Source: JAMOAW01 sp039908535 (GTDB taxonomy: Bacteria > Pseudomonadota > Magnetococcia > Magnetococcales > JADFZT01). From it: a stretch of 57,201 nucleotides of DNA. The notes below the pieces were generated by a model, which worked only from the letters and a program-made list of their open reading frames with translations, did not search any database and was not told the origin of the DNA. Numbering within the stretch: position 1 is the stretch's first letter; every line of letters begins with the position of its first letter. The stretch is taken from the NCBI GenBank assembly GCA_039908535.1, contig JAMOAW010000021.1, forward strand, positions 1-57,201, written 5' to 3'. A program made the translations under genes and the position numbers. Of the stretch, positions 1 to 6,968 are shown piece after piece.

Positions 1-312
1 TATTCTTTACGCACACAATCTAATCATGTACGCTACTTAATTTAAATCGGGTCGTACTACTACTTAAACCCTATCTCGTAGCGTCCACATCAATGATTAC
101 CAAATTGTCAAAGAACCTATCTGCTTGCCCTGCTTTACTCTTTTTCCTTCTTGCCTCTTCGCTACTACCCTGCGACCGAGATGCGCATTAAAGCCTAAAA
201 CGGGTATGACAGTCAACAAGAAATCTTCATAAAATTAATTTTTTATAAAAACAACCAATTATCAATATGTTATACAGATATTTTTCTGACGGTTTCAAAA
301 TGAATCCATATT
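1..312. other. leading non-coding stretch
   Basis: I see no convincing gene, RNA or hairpin here. The segment is AT-rich near 230-300 and lies downstream of the minus-strand Rpn-family gene. No copy of the window's intergenic repeat is present, which is unusual for a gene end in this region. Confidence 0.5.
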
Positions 313-1320
313 CTATCCACCAGTCATCCCAGAATGAGGTGGCCCAAACAGCTCCTCTAAAGATCCGACCTCCAAAACCTGATCGCCCCACCGTTCCAAT
401 ATCTCCCTCTCGGCAGCATTCACCTTCTCATAAAAAGTAGTGGGCAATGGACCAAAACGCCGCGTCAATAGACGCAATAACATTTTTGCCTCGCCTTTCA
501 GCTCGCCTTTCAGCTCGCCTTTCAGCTCGCCTTTTCGCTCAATCTCTCTTTCCCATTTATCAACATAGGTTGCCAGCATACTCATAACCTCCTCAAGTTC
601 TTCAGGAATAGGTGGGAGAGGCTTCACCCGCTTAAACCGCTCCAAACCAGAAACCAATAACTCACGAAACAACTGTTTAACAGGTGGACCCTCTGGATGG
701 TTGGCCAACCAGAACAATAAATCACGAATCACATCCAAAATCGACTCAGGACTGACCGGATGCTCCATACGGAAAAAAATCGCCATTAATGAGGTACGTC
801 CCTTTAACTCCTCATCAGGGAATGCCCCTTCATCTATCATATAATAACGCATTTCCGGTTGATATTTCCACAACGGTGAACCATCCGGTAACTGAATCAA
901 ATCATGCAAAGAGGTGGGAGCCTGCCATCTCCCCGTCCCATTATACAAAACAATCGGCAAAACCGGCGGCAAACCATTGGCTGCCTTTAAATGACGCTCC
1001 TGAACCAACTGCTGATACAGCAAACCAATGTAAACATACAAACGCAACACCATCCACTCGTCTATCTCGGACTGAAATTCTAAAATCAACAACACAAACA
1101 AATGCCCACCAGAACAAATCGGAATCTCCCAAACCACATCCGACCGCCTGCGCTGCCCCGTTGCAGCGGTATATTTGCTGTTCAAGCGTTTCATGTGAGA
1201 AAGATCAAGTTCAGCTAACAACAAAGGATCCAGAAAATCCTTCAATAAATCGGCCACCATCTCTGGATAGGAAAAAAGCCTATGATAAATGGAATCAGAT
1301 GAAAAAGACGTGTCAACCAT
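313..1320 (-). CDS. Rpn-family recombination-promoting nuclease / putative transposase with DUF4351 tail
   Basis: The 335-residue protein matches the Rpn (Transposase_31, PF04754-like) family. It opens with the typical start HRLFSYPEMVADLLKDFL and has the RRSDVVWEI and LILEFQSEID segments that carry the acidic PD-(D/E)XK-type residues, in roughly residues 10-200. Family members are cytoplasmic DNA endonucleases that promote RecA-independent recombination; that role is inferred here. The C-terminus (about 280-325, LLRLLTRRFGPLP) looks like DUF4351. Between them a KGEL unit is repeated, encoded by a 12-bp tandem repeat. The gene stands alone, with an AT-rich 5' side and a type B repeat fragment upstream. 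Family members are often mobile and multicopy. The family call is firm; activity is unknown. Confidence 0.85.
   Translation of the reverse strand: MVDTSFSSDSIYHRLFSYPEMVADLLKDFLDPLLLAELDLSHMKRLNSKYTAATGQRRRSDVVWEIPICSGGHLFVLLILEFQSEIDEWMVLRLYVYIGLLYQQLVQERHLKAANGLPPVLPIVLYNGTGRWQAPTSLHDLIQLPDGSPLWKYQPEMRYYMIDEGAFPDEELKGRTSLMAIFFRMEHPVSPESILDVIRDLLFWLANHPEGPPVKQLFRELLVSGLERFKRVKPLPPIPEELEEVMSMLATYVDKWEREIERKGELKGELKGELKGEAKMLLRLLTRRFGPLPTTFYEKVNAAEREILERWGDQVLEVGSLEELFGPPHSGMTGG
491..538. repeat. 12-bp tandem repeat, four units, inside the Rpn-family gene
   Basis: The unit TCGCCTTTCAGC occurs three times exactly and a fourth time with changes. It is in frame and encodes the repeated Gly-Glu-Leu-Lys linker before the DUF4351 tail. 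Copy-number change by slippage would keep the reading frame and only alter linker length. Confidence 0.9.
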
Positions 1321-1375
1321 GAAAAAACCTCTTTATGTTTGATTATTTACATTTAAAACCTTAAAAACACAGCCC

Positions 1376-1480
1376 GGTACCACCACATTTAAATGTGGAC
1401 GATGAGAGTGCCTGAACAAAAAGCAAAGTCAAGACCTTGGGGGCAATCCCCCAGACCCCTTTCTTTTAAAATAATAAAAT
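1376..1480 (+). repeat. type B repeat, left part
   Basis: It starts with the palindromic end GGTACCACCACATTTAAATG (compare 39857) and continues through GCCTGAACAAAAAGCAAAGTC into a G5/C5 hairpin. The rest of the type B element, including the right terminal inverted repeat, is missing, so this is a deleted copy. Confidence 0.7.
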
Positions 1481-1481
1481 C

Positions 1482-1510
1482 TTTCAATAAAACAATCTAT
1501 ATGATATACT
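1482..1510 (+). promoter_or_regulatory. candidate extended -10 promoter for qmcA-nfeD
   Basis: TGATATACT gives an extended -10 (TATACT at 1505-1510) and a weak -35, TTTCAA, lies 17 bp upstream. The position, about 60 bp before the qmcA start, suits a promoter. It lies just after a type B repeat fragment. Sequence inspection only. Confidence 0.4.
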
Positions 1511-1577
1511 TATAAAATAAATATTGATTTTCCTAAAGTAATACCTCACACCACCAAAAAAAAAGGGGATTTTTAAA

Positions 1578-2507
1578 ATGACAGCGGTATCCAGTTTGGT
1601 CTGGTTGATCGTCTTCTTGGTGCTGGTGCTGGTGCCGCTTAGCATTCGGGTCGTCCCTCAGGGCATGGAATATACCCTGGAGCGCTGGGGACGATATATT
1701 CGAACCCTTTTTCCTGGCTTTAACGTCATTATCCCTATTTTCGATCGCGTCGGACATAAAATAAATATGATGGAACAGGTGTTGGATGTGCCATCCCAAG
1801 AGATCATCACCAAAGACAATGCCATGCTCCGCGTCGACGGCATCGTCTTTTTTCAGGTACAAGATGCCGCCAAAGCCGCCTACGAGGTCAGCAAACTGGA
1901 ATATGCCATTCTCAACTTGACCACCACCAACATTCGCACGGTGATGGGCTCTATGGATATGGACGAACTCCTCTCTAAACGCGATGACATCAATGCCCGA
2001 CTGCTGACCGTGGTGGATGAAGCCACCAATCCCTGGGGCGTTAAAGTCACCCGCATCGAAATCAAAGATATTACCCCACCCAAAGATTTGGTGGAATCCA
2101 TGGGACGTCAAATGAAGGCCGAACGAAACAAACGCGCCAATATTTTAGAAGCCGAAGGGGTGCGACAGGCTGAAATCTTAAAAGCCGAAGGGGAAAAACA
2201 GGCGGCTATCCTGGCCGCCGAAGGCAAACGCGAAGCCGCCTTCCGAGAGGCTGAAGGACGTGAACGCCAAGCGCAAGCCGAGGCGCGGGCCACGCAAATG
2301 GTCTCCAAAGCCATCGCCGAAGGAAATATCCAGGCCGTTAACTATTTCGTCGCCCAAAAATATGTAGAGGCTCTCGCCGCTATCGCCTCGGCCAACAATC
2401 AAAAAGTGATCTTTCTTCCACTGGATGCCTCTGGAGTGCTGGGAGCCTTGGGCGGTGTGGCCGAACTAACAACATCCGCCTTCAAAAAACAGGATGCCAA
2501 TCCATGA
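1578..2507 (+). CDS. qmcA: SPFH/stomatin-like membrane protein, QmcA family (paraslipin)
   Basis: The 309-residue protein has an N-terminal membrane anchor (about 3-22), then an SPFH/PHB domain (about 25-190, with VPQGMEYTLERWGRY and MSMDMDELLSKRD-like family signatures). An Ala/Glu-rich coiled coil follows (about 195-260, repeated EAEG units). Such proteins oligomerise at the inner membrane and are linked to membrane microdomains and protease control. An AAAAGGGGA ribosome-binding site precedes the ATG. The stop overlaps the start of nfeD by 4 bases, the classic paraslipin-NfeD operon. The length is typical of the family. The exact function in this organism cannot be read from sequence. Confidence 0.92.
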   Translation: MTAVSSLVWLIVFLVLVLVPLSIRVVPQGMEYTLERWGRYIRTLFPGFNVIIPIFDRVGHKINMMEQVLDVPSQEIITKDNAMLRVDGIVFFQVQDAAKAAYEVSKLEYAILNLTTTNIRTVMGSMDMDELLSKRDDINARLLTVVDEATNPWGVKVTRIEIKDITPPKDLVESMGRQMKAERNKRANILEAEGVRQAEILKAEGEKQAAILAAEGKREAAFREAEGRERQAQAEARATQMVSKAIAEGNIQAVNYFVAQKYVEALAAIASANNQKVIFLPLDASGVLGALGGVAELTTSAFKKQDANP

Positions 2508-2995
2508 ACCAATTTCCATGGGATATGCTCAGTCAACTCCCCTGGGACCATATGAACCACTGGCATTGGTGGATCCTCGCCGTGGTGTTGATCATCCTCG
2601 AAATCATCTCCCCCGCCTTTTTCTTCCTCTGGTTGGGGAGTGCCGCTGGAATCGTCGGGGGGGTGGTATTGCTCATGCCAGATTTGGACTGGAAAGCCCA
2701 ATGGCTTTGGTTCTCTGTTTTTTCTCTCTCATCCCTGGCCGGATGGCACTTCTTGCTCAAAAAAAGGCCAACCTGGAGCGATCGACCGACCCTCAATCGC
2801 CGCAGCAGTCAATATATCGGTCGAACCTTCGTCTTGTCCGAACCCATCGTCAACGGCACTGGCCGAATTCGAGTCGATGATTCCAGTTGGAAGGTTTCCG
2901 GGGGCGAGGCCCCCATGGGAGCCAATGTCCGCGTCGTCGGCGTGGATGGAACCATCCTGCATGTCGAGTTAGTGCCATCCTCGCCACACCCTTGA
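2504..2995 (+). CDS. NfeD-family membrane protein
   Basis: The 163-residue protein has hydrophobic helices in about residues 20-80 (WWILAVVLIILEIISPAFFF is a typical NfeD start) and a C-terminal OB-like domain (about 95-160, ending with the GANVRVVGVDGTILHVE pattern). It is the short NfeD1b type without the ClpP-like protease domain. It is translationally coupled to qmcA by an ATGA overlap. Family knowledge says it partners the SPFH protein and may help its assembly. The stop codon is followed at once by a type A repeat. Confidence 0.9.
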   Translation: MNQFPWDMLSQLPWDHMNHWHWWILAVVLIILEIISPAFFFLWLGSAAGIVGGVVLLMPDLDWKAQWLWFSVFSLSSLAGWHFLLKKRPTWSDRPTLNRRSSQYIGRTFVLSEPIVNGTGRIRVDDSSWKVSGGEAPMGANVRVVGVDGTILHVELVPSSPHP

Positions 2996-2998
2996 TCG

Positions 2999-3127
2999 AA
3001 AAGCAAGACCTTGGGGAATGAATCCCCCAGCCCCCCTTTTTTTTTTGAAAATTAAAAAAAAAGGGGGGGGGAATTGGGGGGCGGTTCTGGGCCCCCCAAG
3101 GTCTTAAGTTTATATTCCGATACATTA
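2999..3127 (-). repeat. type A intergenic repeat between convergent nfeD and cobS
   Basis: This copy reads in reverse relative to the consensus. It has a degenerate G/C hairpin (CCTTGGGGAATGAATCCCCC), the second hairpin ending in GGGCCCCCCAAGGTC, and the TCCGATACATT end. The TGTATCGG end abuts the cobS stop codon on the minus strand. It may terminate both genes. Confidence 0.85.
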
Positions 3128-3883
3128 AATAGGGTACTCATGGCCCATCCAGGCCAACACAATCAACGCAACGGCTTCTAAAATTTCACAAACCGCCCCA
3201 GATAAATCACCCGTTATCCCACCCGTGCGGTCCAACATAGTGCGATAAAACAAAAAGATAGCCACTACCCAAGGCACGCCAAAAAAAAACGCCGAAACTC
3301 CAAAACAAAAAATCAACGCAATAAACGTTAGAAACACCACTCCCCACCCCCAACGTCGGGATAAATGGGCATGTTGAATCTTTCCCATCCCGTGCGGACG
3401 CGCATAAGGTAATACTAAAAAAAGAACCACAATCCCAAGCCGGCCAAAAACCGCAGGCCAAATCAGCAATAATTCATTTTGTTGAGATAAAATGGTCTCT
3501 ATCGCACTATATTTTAACAACAGCAGCACAACAACAACGCTCACCGCGCTTGGACCACAATGGGGATCTTTCATAATTTCTAGGGTACGAACTCTATCTC
3601 CCAAACCACCTACCCAGGCATCCGCACTATCGGCCAAACCATCTAAATGCAAACCACCGGTTAAAAATACCCAAGCAGCCAAAACAAGGGCAGCAGTCAA
3701 GGAATCAGAAAAAATCGGCCCCTGTTGGGCCAGAGCACATAAAATGGCACCAAGAATGGCACCAACAAGGGGATAACATAAAACAGAACGACCTAGCTCT
3801 TGGGCTGTTGCGTCTGTTTGGGGAGGGGTTGGAATTCGGGTTAGGAGAGAGAGGGCAAGATAGAGAGCGTTTAACATGTACAT
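3125..3883 (-). CDS. cobS: adenosylcobinamide-GDP ribazoletransferase (cobalamin synthase)
   Basis: The 252-residue polytopic membrane protein joins adenosylcobinamide-GDP with alpha-ribazole(-phosphate) in the last step of cobalamin assembly. The key motif HLDGLADSADAW lies at residues 79-90 and is followed by EIMKDPHCGPSAV; both are CobS signatures, with the Asp residues that bind metal. The N-terminus (LSLLTRIP) is also typical. It lies downstream of cobT and cobU in the same direction, with a type A repeat between cobT and cobS. The last codons run directly into a repeat. Length is normal. Confidence 0.95.
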   Translation of the reverse strand: MYMLNALYLALSLLTRIPTPPQTDATAQELGRSVLCYPLVGAILGAILCALAQQGPIFSDSLTAALVLAAWVFLTGGLHLDGLADSADAWVGGLGDRVRTLEIMKDPHCGPSAVSVVVVLLLLKYSAIETILSQQNELLLIWPAVFGRLGIVVLFLVLPYARPHGMGKIQHAHLSRRWGWGVVFLTFIALIFCFGVSAFFFGVPWVVAIFLFYRTMLDRTGGITGDLSGAVCEILEAVALIVLAWMGHEYPI

Positions 3884-3895
3884 TTCTCTGTTATT

Positions 3896-4046
3896 TATGT
3901 ATCGAAAAAATAAAAATCAAGACCTTGGGGGGCCCAGAACCGCCCCCCAATTCCCCCCCTCGTCTTAAAAAAAAAGAGGGAGTCTGGGGGATTCATCCCC
4001 CAGGGTTTGGCCTTTAATTTTTTTTTTGCCCGCAGGGCATTATGTT
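3896..4046 (+). repeat. type A intergenic repeat between cobT and cobS
   Basis: This is a nearly full consensus copy: TGTATCGAAAAAATAAAAAT, then a GGGGGGCCCAGAACCGCCCCCC-like hairpin, T/A runs, the CTGGGGGATTCATCCCCCAG hairpin and GCCCGCAGGGCATTATGTTC. Its right end lies inside the 3' end of cobT, whose last codons it encodes. Confidence 0.9.
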
Positions 4047-5105
4047 CAACTGTTTCTCTTGAACTCCGGCTTGGGCAAAAGTCGCCATTTCACCATGTAA
4101 CGCACAGGCCAAACGCAAAATAGGCAATACCACAGCAGCCCCACTCCCCTCCCCTAAACGCATATTTAAATCAAGCAAAGGGCGCTCATCCAACTTTGCA
4201 AACACAATCCGATGACCAGGTTCCACCGATTGATGCGCATAAAAAAACCAATTTTTTAACTCCGGTTGCAACCCAATCGCCACAAGAGCGGCACTCCCGG
4301 CAATAAATCCATCCACCACTACCGGAATTCCAACCTGACCTGCAGCAATATAAGCCCCGACCAAAGCAGCTATCTCAAAACCTCCCATGGCCGACAAAAC
4401 CGCCAACGGATCGCCAAGAGATCCCCGATGAAAATCCAAAGCCTGCTTAATGACCTCAATCTTTCGCGCCAAACCCGCCCCATCTACCCCCGTCCCAGAT
4501 CCCGTCACCCCTTCTGGTGCAACCCCAAGCATAGCGCAAACCAGCGCCGTCGCCGCCGTGGTGTTGCCAATCCCCATCTCCCCTCCCAAAAAAATGTGAC
4601 TCCCCCCCTCCACGCTCCGCGCCACAGCCTCCCGACCCGCATTCATCGCCAAATAAAGCTGCTCCGTGGTCATGGCGGCAGAAAAACGAAAATCTTTTGT
4701 TCCTGCTCCCACCCGGCAACGCACCACCCCTGGCAAATCCCCAGGATCACGCACCGCCCCTACATCCACCACCTCTAAAGTAGCCCCTAAATGGCGCGCC
4801 AACACGCTGATCGCCGCCCCACCACGGGCAAAATTATGAATCATCTCTACCGTTACCGACTGGGGAAAGGCCGAGACACCAGCCGCCGCTACCCCATGAT
4901 CCCCGGCAAAAACCACCATCCGCACCCGATCCAAACATGGGATATCTTGCTGTTGCATGGCGGATATTCGCACGCCTATCTCTTCTAAAAGACCTAACGA
5001 TCCCGCCGGCTTGGTCAATTGCGCCTGCCGCAACCTGCCCCGTTCCAACCAAGAGGGATCTATCCCTTTTATCGGCTCACACCACCATCTTCTCAACATC
5101 TCCAC
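4014..5105 (-). CDS. cobT: nicotinate-nucleotide-dimethylbenzimidazole phosphoribosyltransferase
   Basis: The 363-residue cytoplasmic enzyme makes alpha-ribazole phosphate from dimethylbenzimidazole and nicotinate mononucleotide for the lower ligand of cobalamin. Visible signatures are TKPAGSLG (about 31-38), AGDHGV (67-72), GEMGIGNTT (175-183) and RLGEGSGAA (316-324), whose Glu is the catalytic base in known CobT. The start overlaps the end of cobU by 13 bases, so the two are co-translated. The last nine or so residues (NIMPCGQKKN) come from the end of a type A repeat rather than from a conserved CobT terminus. The core domain is complete, so activity is expected. Confidence 0.96.
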   Translation of the reverse strand: MEMLRRWWCEPIKGIDPSWLERGRLRQAQLTKPAGSLGLLEEIGVRISAMQQQDIPCLDRVRMVVFAGDHGVAAAGVSAFPQSVTVEMIHNFARGGAAISVLARHLGATLEVVDVGAVRDPGDLPGVVRCRVGAGTKDFRFSAAMTTEQLYLAMNAGREAVARSVEGGSHIFLGGEMGIGNTTAATALVCAMLGVAPEGVTGSGTGVDGAGLARKIEVIKQALDFHRGSLGDPLAVLSAMGGFEIAALVGAYIAAGQVGIPVVVDGFIAGSAALVAIGLQPELKNWFFYAHQSVEPGHRIVFAKLDERPLLDLNMRLGEGSGAAVVLPILRLACALHGEMATFAQAGVQEKQLNIMPCGQKKN

Positions 5106-5632
5106 CCCTCTCCCTTTAAATATAAAGGTAGACCCGCCACCATAAAAACCACCCGGTCACACAAAACAGCCAACTCCTGATGCAACCGACCCGATTCATC
5201 GACAAAACGCCGCGTTAAATGCCCCAGAGGAGTTATCCCAAGCCCAGTTTCATTCGCAACCAAAATGACCCGCCCTTTTAAATCCGGCCAGACCTCAAAC
5301 AAGCCCTGCCGCTCTTCCTCCCACATGCCCTCTTTTTGCCCAAAAAGATTGGTGATCCACAACGTCAAACAATCCACAATCACCACCTGCTCCTCCCCAG
5401 CCGCGCGTACCAGGGCCTGAGCCAAAAAAAAAGGCTCTTCTATGACCCGCCAATTTGGCGGACGGTGTTGTTGATGGTGTTGAATACGTTGCGCCATCTC
5501 CATATCTAAAGCCTGACCCGTGGCAATCAACGTCACCGGTAACCCACTATGCTCGGCCCATTGTTGCGCCAAACGGCTTTTGCCTGAACGCGCCCCACCT
5601 AGGATCAAATCTTTAAAATTTTTTTTTCGCAT
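5093..5632 (-). CDS. cobU: bifunctional adenosylcobinamide kinase / adenosylcobinamide-phosphate guanylyltransferase
   Basis: The 179-residue protein phosphorylates adenosylcobinamide and transfers GMP to it, activating the corrinoid for CobS. The P-loop GGARSGKS is at residues 12-19. The histidine-rich stretch IQHHQQHRP (about 50-58) holds the expected guanylylated His. TLWITNLF and NETGLGITP are further CobU signatures. It is the first gene of the minus-strand cobU-cobT-cobS group. I see no cobalamin riboswitch directly upstream; a type B repeat fragment begins there instead. Length is typical. Confidence 0.95.
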   Translation of the reverse strand: MRKKNFKDLILGGARSGKSRLAQQWAEHSGLPVTLIATGQALDMEMAQRIQHHQQHRPPNWRVIEEPFFLAQALVRAAGEEQVVIVDCLTLWITNLFGQKEGMWEEERQGLFEVWPDLKGRVILVANETGLGITPLGHLTRRFVDESGRLHQELAVLCDRVVFMVAGLPLYLKGEGWRC

Positions 5633-5666
5633 CGTTTCCTTTATAGTAACCGTTCATAATATTAAC

Positions 5667-5803
5667 AAAAAAAAGGGGTCTGGGGGATTGCCCCCAGGGT
5701 TTTGTTTTTGACTTTGCTTTTGAATTCGGCTTTGCTTTCTTCAAATAGCAGGGGGGTTGGGGGATGCAATCCCCCAAGGTCTTGTTTTTGATTTTTTTTA
5801 TCT
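5667..5803 (-). repeat. type B repeat interior, reverse orientation
   Basis: The order of hairpins and spacer (GGGGTCTGGGGGATTGCCCC, then TTTGCTTTTGAATTCGG, then TTGGGGGATGCAATCCCCCA) is the reverse complement of the interior of the element at 39905-40035. The terminal inverted repeats are absent. It occupies the divergent cobU/btuF intergenic region where promoters would be expected. Confidence 0.75.
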
Positions 5804-5871
5804 AAACGGTTACCCTTTACAAATAGCCTGTTTGATATACCATCTTCCCATGAAACCTACTCTATTTATAT

Positions 5872-5985
5872 GTATCGAAAAAATAAAAATCCAGACCTTG
5901 GGGGGCAGAGAACCGCCCCCCAATTCCCCCCACCCTTTTTTTTGTTTGCCCTTGCATCTCTTTTGCCCACGGGGCATCCTGTTCA
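5872..5985 (+). repeat. type A repeat running into the btuF start region
   Basis: It starts TGTATCGAAAAAATAAAAAT, continues with the GGGGGGCAGAGAACCGCCCC hairpin and ends with TTTTGCCCACGGGGCATCCTG. The second inner hairpin is missing. The right end encodes the n-region of the btuF signal peptide. Confidence 0.85.
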
Positions 5986-6860
5986 TATTGATTCTCTTAC
6001 TCGCATCGACTGGCGGATCCGCAAACGATCAACCCATTCAGGCCATTGATGCCACGGGGCAGCCAATCACTTTAACGGCACCCGCCCGCCGGGTCATCAC
6101 TCTGGCCCCCAATTTAACCGAAATCCTTTTTGCAGCAGGAGCTGGCGCACAGGTCAAAGGGGTCGTGGATTTTAGCAACTATCCCCCCCAGGCCCAAGCC
6201 CTGCCGCACGTGGGATCTTTTGAACAATTCGATCTAGAAAAAATCCTCTCTCTCAACCCTGATTTGATCGTGGCATGGCAATCTGGCAATCCCGCCAATC
6301 AATTAAATCGACTTAAAAAACTCGGCCTTCCCCTCTTTATCACCGATCAAAAAAGCCTGGAGGAGATCGCCAACGATATCGAAAAAATGGGTTATTTAAC
6401 CGGCACACAAACCACCGCAGCCCCTGTTGCAGCTCGGTTTCGGGCAAAATTGTCTCAACTGCAAAAACTTTTTTCCAACAAAAAATCTCTAGCAATCTTT
6501 TATCAAGTATGGCACCAACCATTGATGACCATCAACCAGCAAAGTTTAATCAACGATGTCATTCAATTGTGTGGTGGCCGAAACATTTTTGCCAATCTGG
6601 AAACCATTGCCCCCACCATTAACATAGAAGCCGTCTTAACCGCCGACCCTGAGGTGATTGTCGCCAGCGGGATGGACGTGCAACGACCCGAATGGCTAGA
6701 CGCATGGCGCCGCTGGAAACGATTAAAAGCCGTTGTGTTGGATAACCTTTTTTTCATCCCCCCCGACCTTATTCAACGCCATGGACCAAGAATGTTGGAA
6801 GGAGCAGAAATTCTTTGCCACCAACTTGAACAAGCACGCCAAAAAAACATGATGCCCTGA
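5946..6860 (+). CDS. btuF: periplasmic cobalamin-binding protein (BtuF-like, ABC transporter)
   Basis: The mature part (from about residue 30) is a Peripl_BP_2 helical-backbone binding protein: RRVITLAPNLTEILFAAGAG, GVVDFSNYPPQA and VGSFEQFDLEKILSLNPDLI are typical BtuF segments. It would deliver B12 from BtuB to an inner-membrane importer. No btuC or btuD is visible here. An in-frame ORF extends back to 5757, but that part is repeat-encoded. The hydrophobic signal GILFILILLLASTGGSA follows sequence derived from the end of a type A repeat, so I choose a TTG at 5946; ATG 5850 is the alternative. The stop comes from the next type A repeat (tail KKNMMP). It is convergent with btuB. Confidence 0.8.
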   Translation: MPLHLFCPRGILFILILLLASTGGSANDQPIQAIDATGQPITLTAPARRVITLAPNLTEILFAAGAGAQVKGVVDFSNYPPQAQALPHVGSFEQFDLEKILSLNPDLIVAWQSGNPANQLNRLKKLGLPLFITDQKSLEEIANDIEKMGYLTGTQTTAAPVAARFRAKLSQLQKLFSNKKSLAIFYQVWHQPLMTINQQSLINDVIQLCGGRNIFANLETIAPTINIEAVLTADPEVIVASGMDVQRPEWLDAWRRWKRLKAVVLDNLFFIPPDLIQRHGPRMLEGAEILCHQLEQARQKNMMP

Positions 6861-6968
6861 GGGCAAAAAAGTCAAAATCAAACCCCCGGGGGATGAATCC
6901 CCCAGACCCCCTCTTTCTTTTAAGACTTGAAAAAAAGAGAGGATCTGGGGGTCGGCCCAAGGTTTTAC
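6845..6968 (-). repeat. type A repeat between convergent btuF and btuB
   Basis: The left end (AACATGATGCCCTGAGGGCA) encodes the last residues and stop codon of btuF. The CCGGGGGATGAATCCCCCAG hairpin follows, and the element is truncated near GGTCGGCCCAAGGTTT next to the btuB stop. Confidence 0.85.

Noticed and set aside
491..538. Short tandem repeat as a possible CRISPR array
   Set aside because: The units are contiguous without spacers and encode an in-frame protein linker. No cas genes are present.
789..1322. Plus-strand 177-residue reading frame
   Set aside because: It is antisense to the Rpn-family gene, has a biased Pro/His/Thr composition and no domain.
5633..5756. Cobalamin riboswitch upstream of cobU
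   Set aside because: I looked for the B12 box and GCCACTG-type segments on the minus strand and found only a type B repeat fragment.
5757..5945. Extended N-terminus for btuF starting at ATG 5757 or 5850
   Set aside because: The extra residues (for example GGREPPPNSPHP) are repeat-encoded and would place about 50 non-signal residues before the signal peptide.
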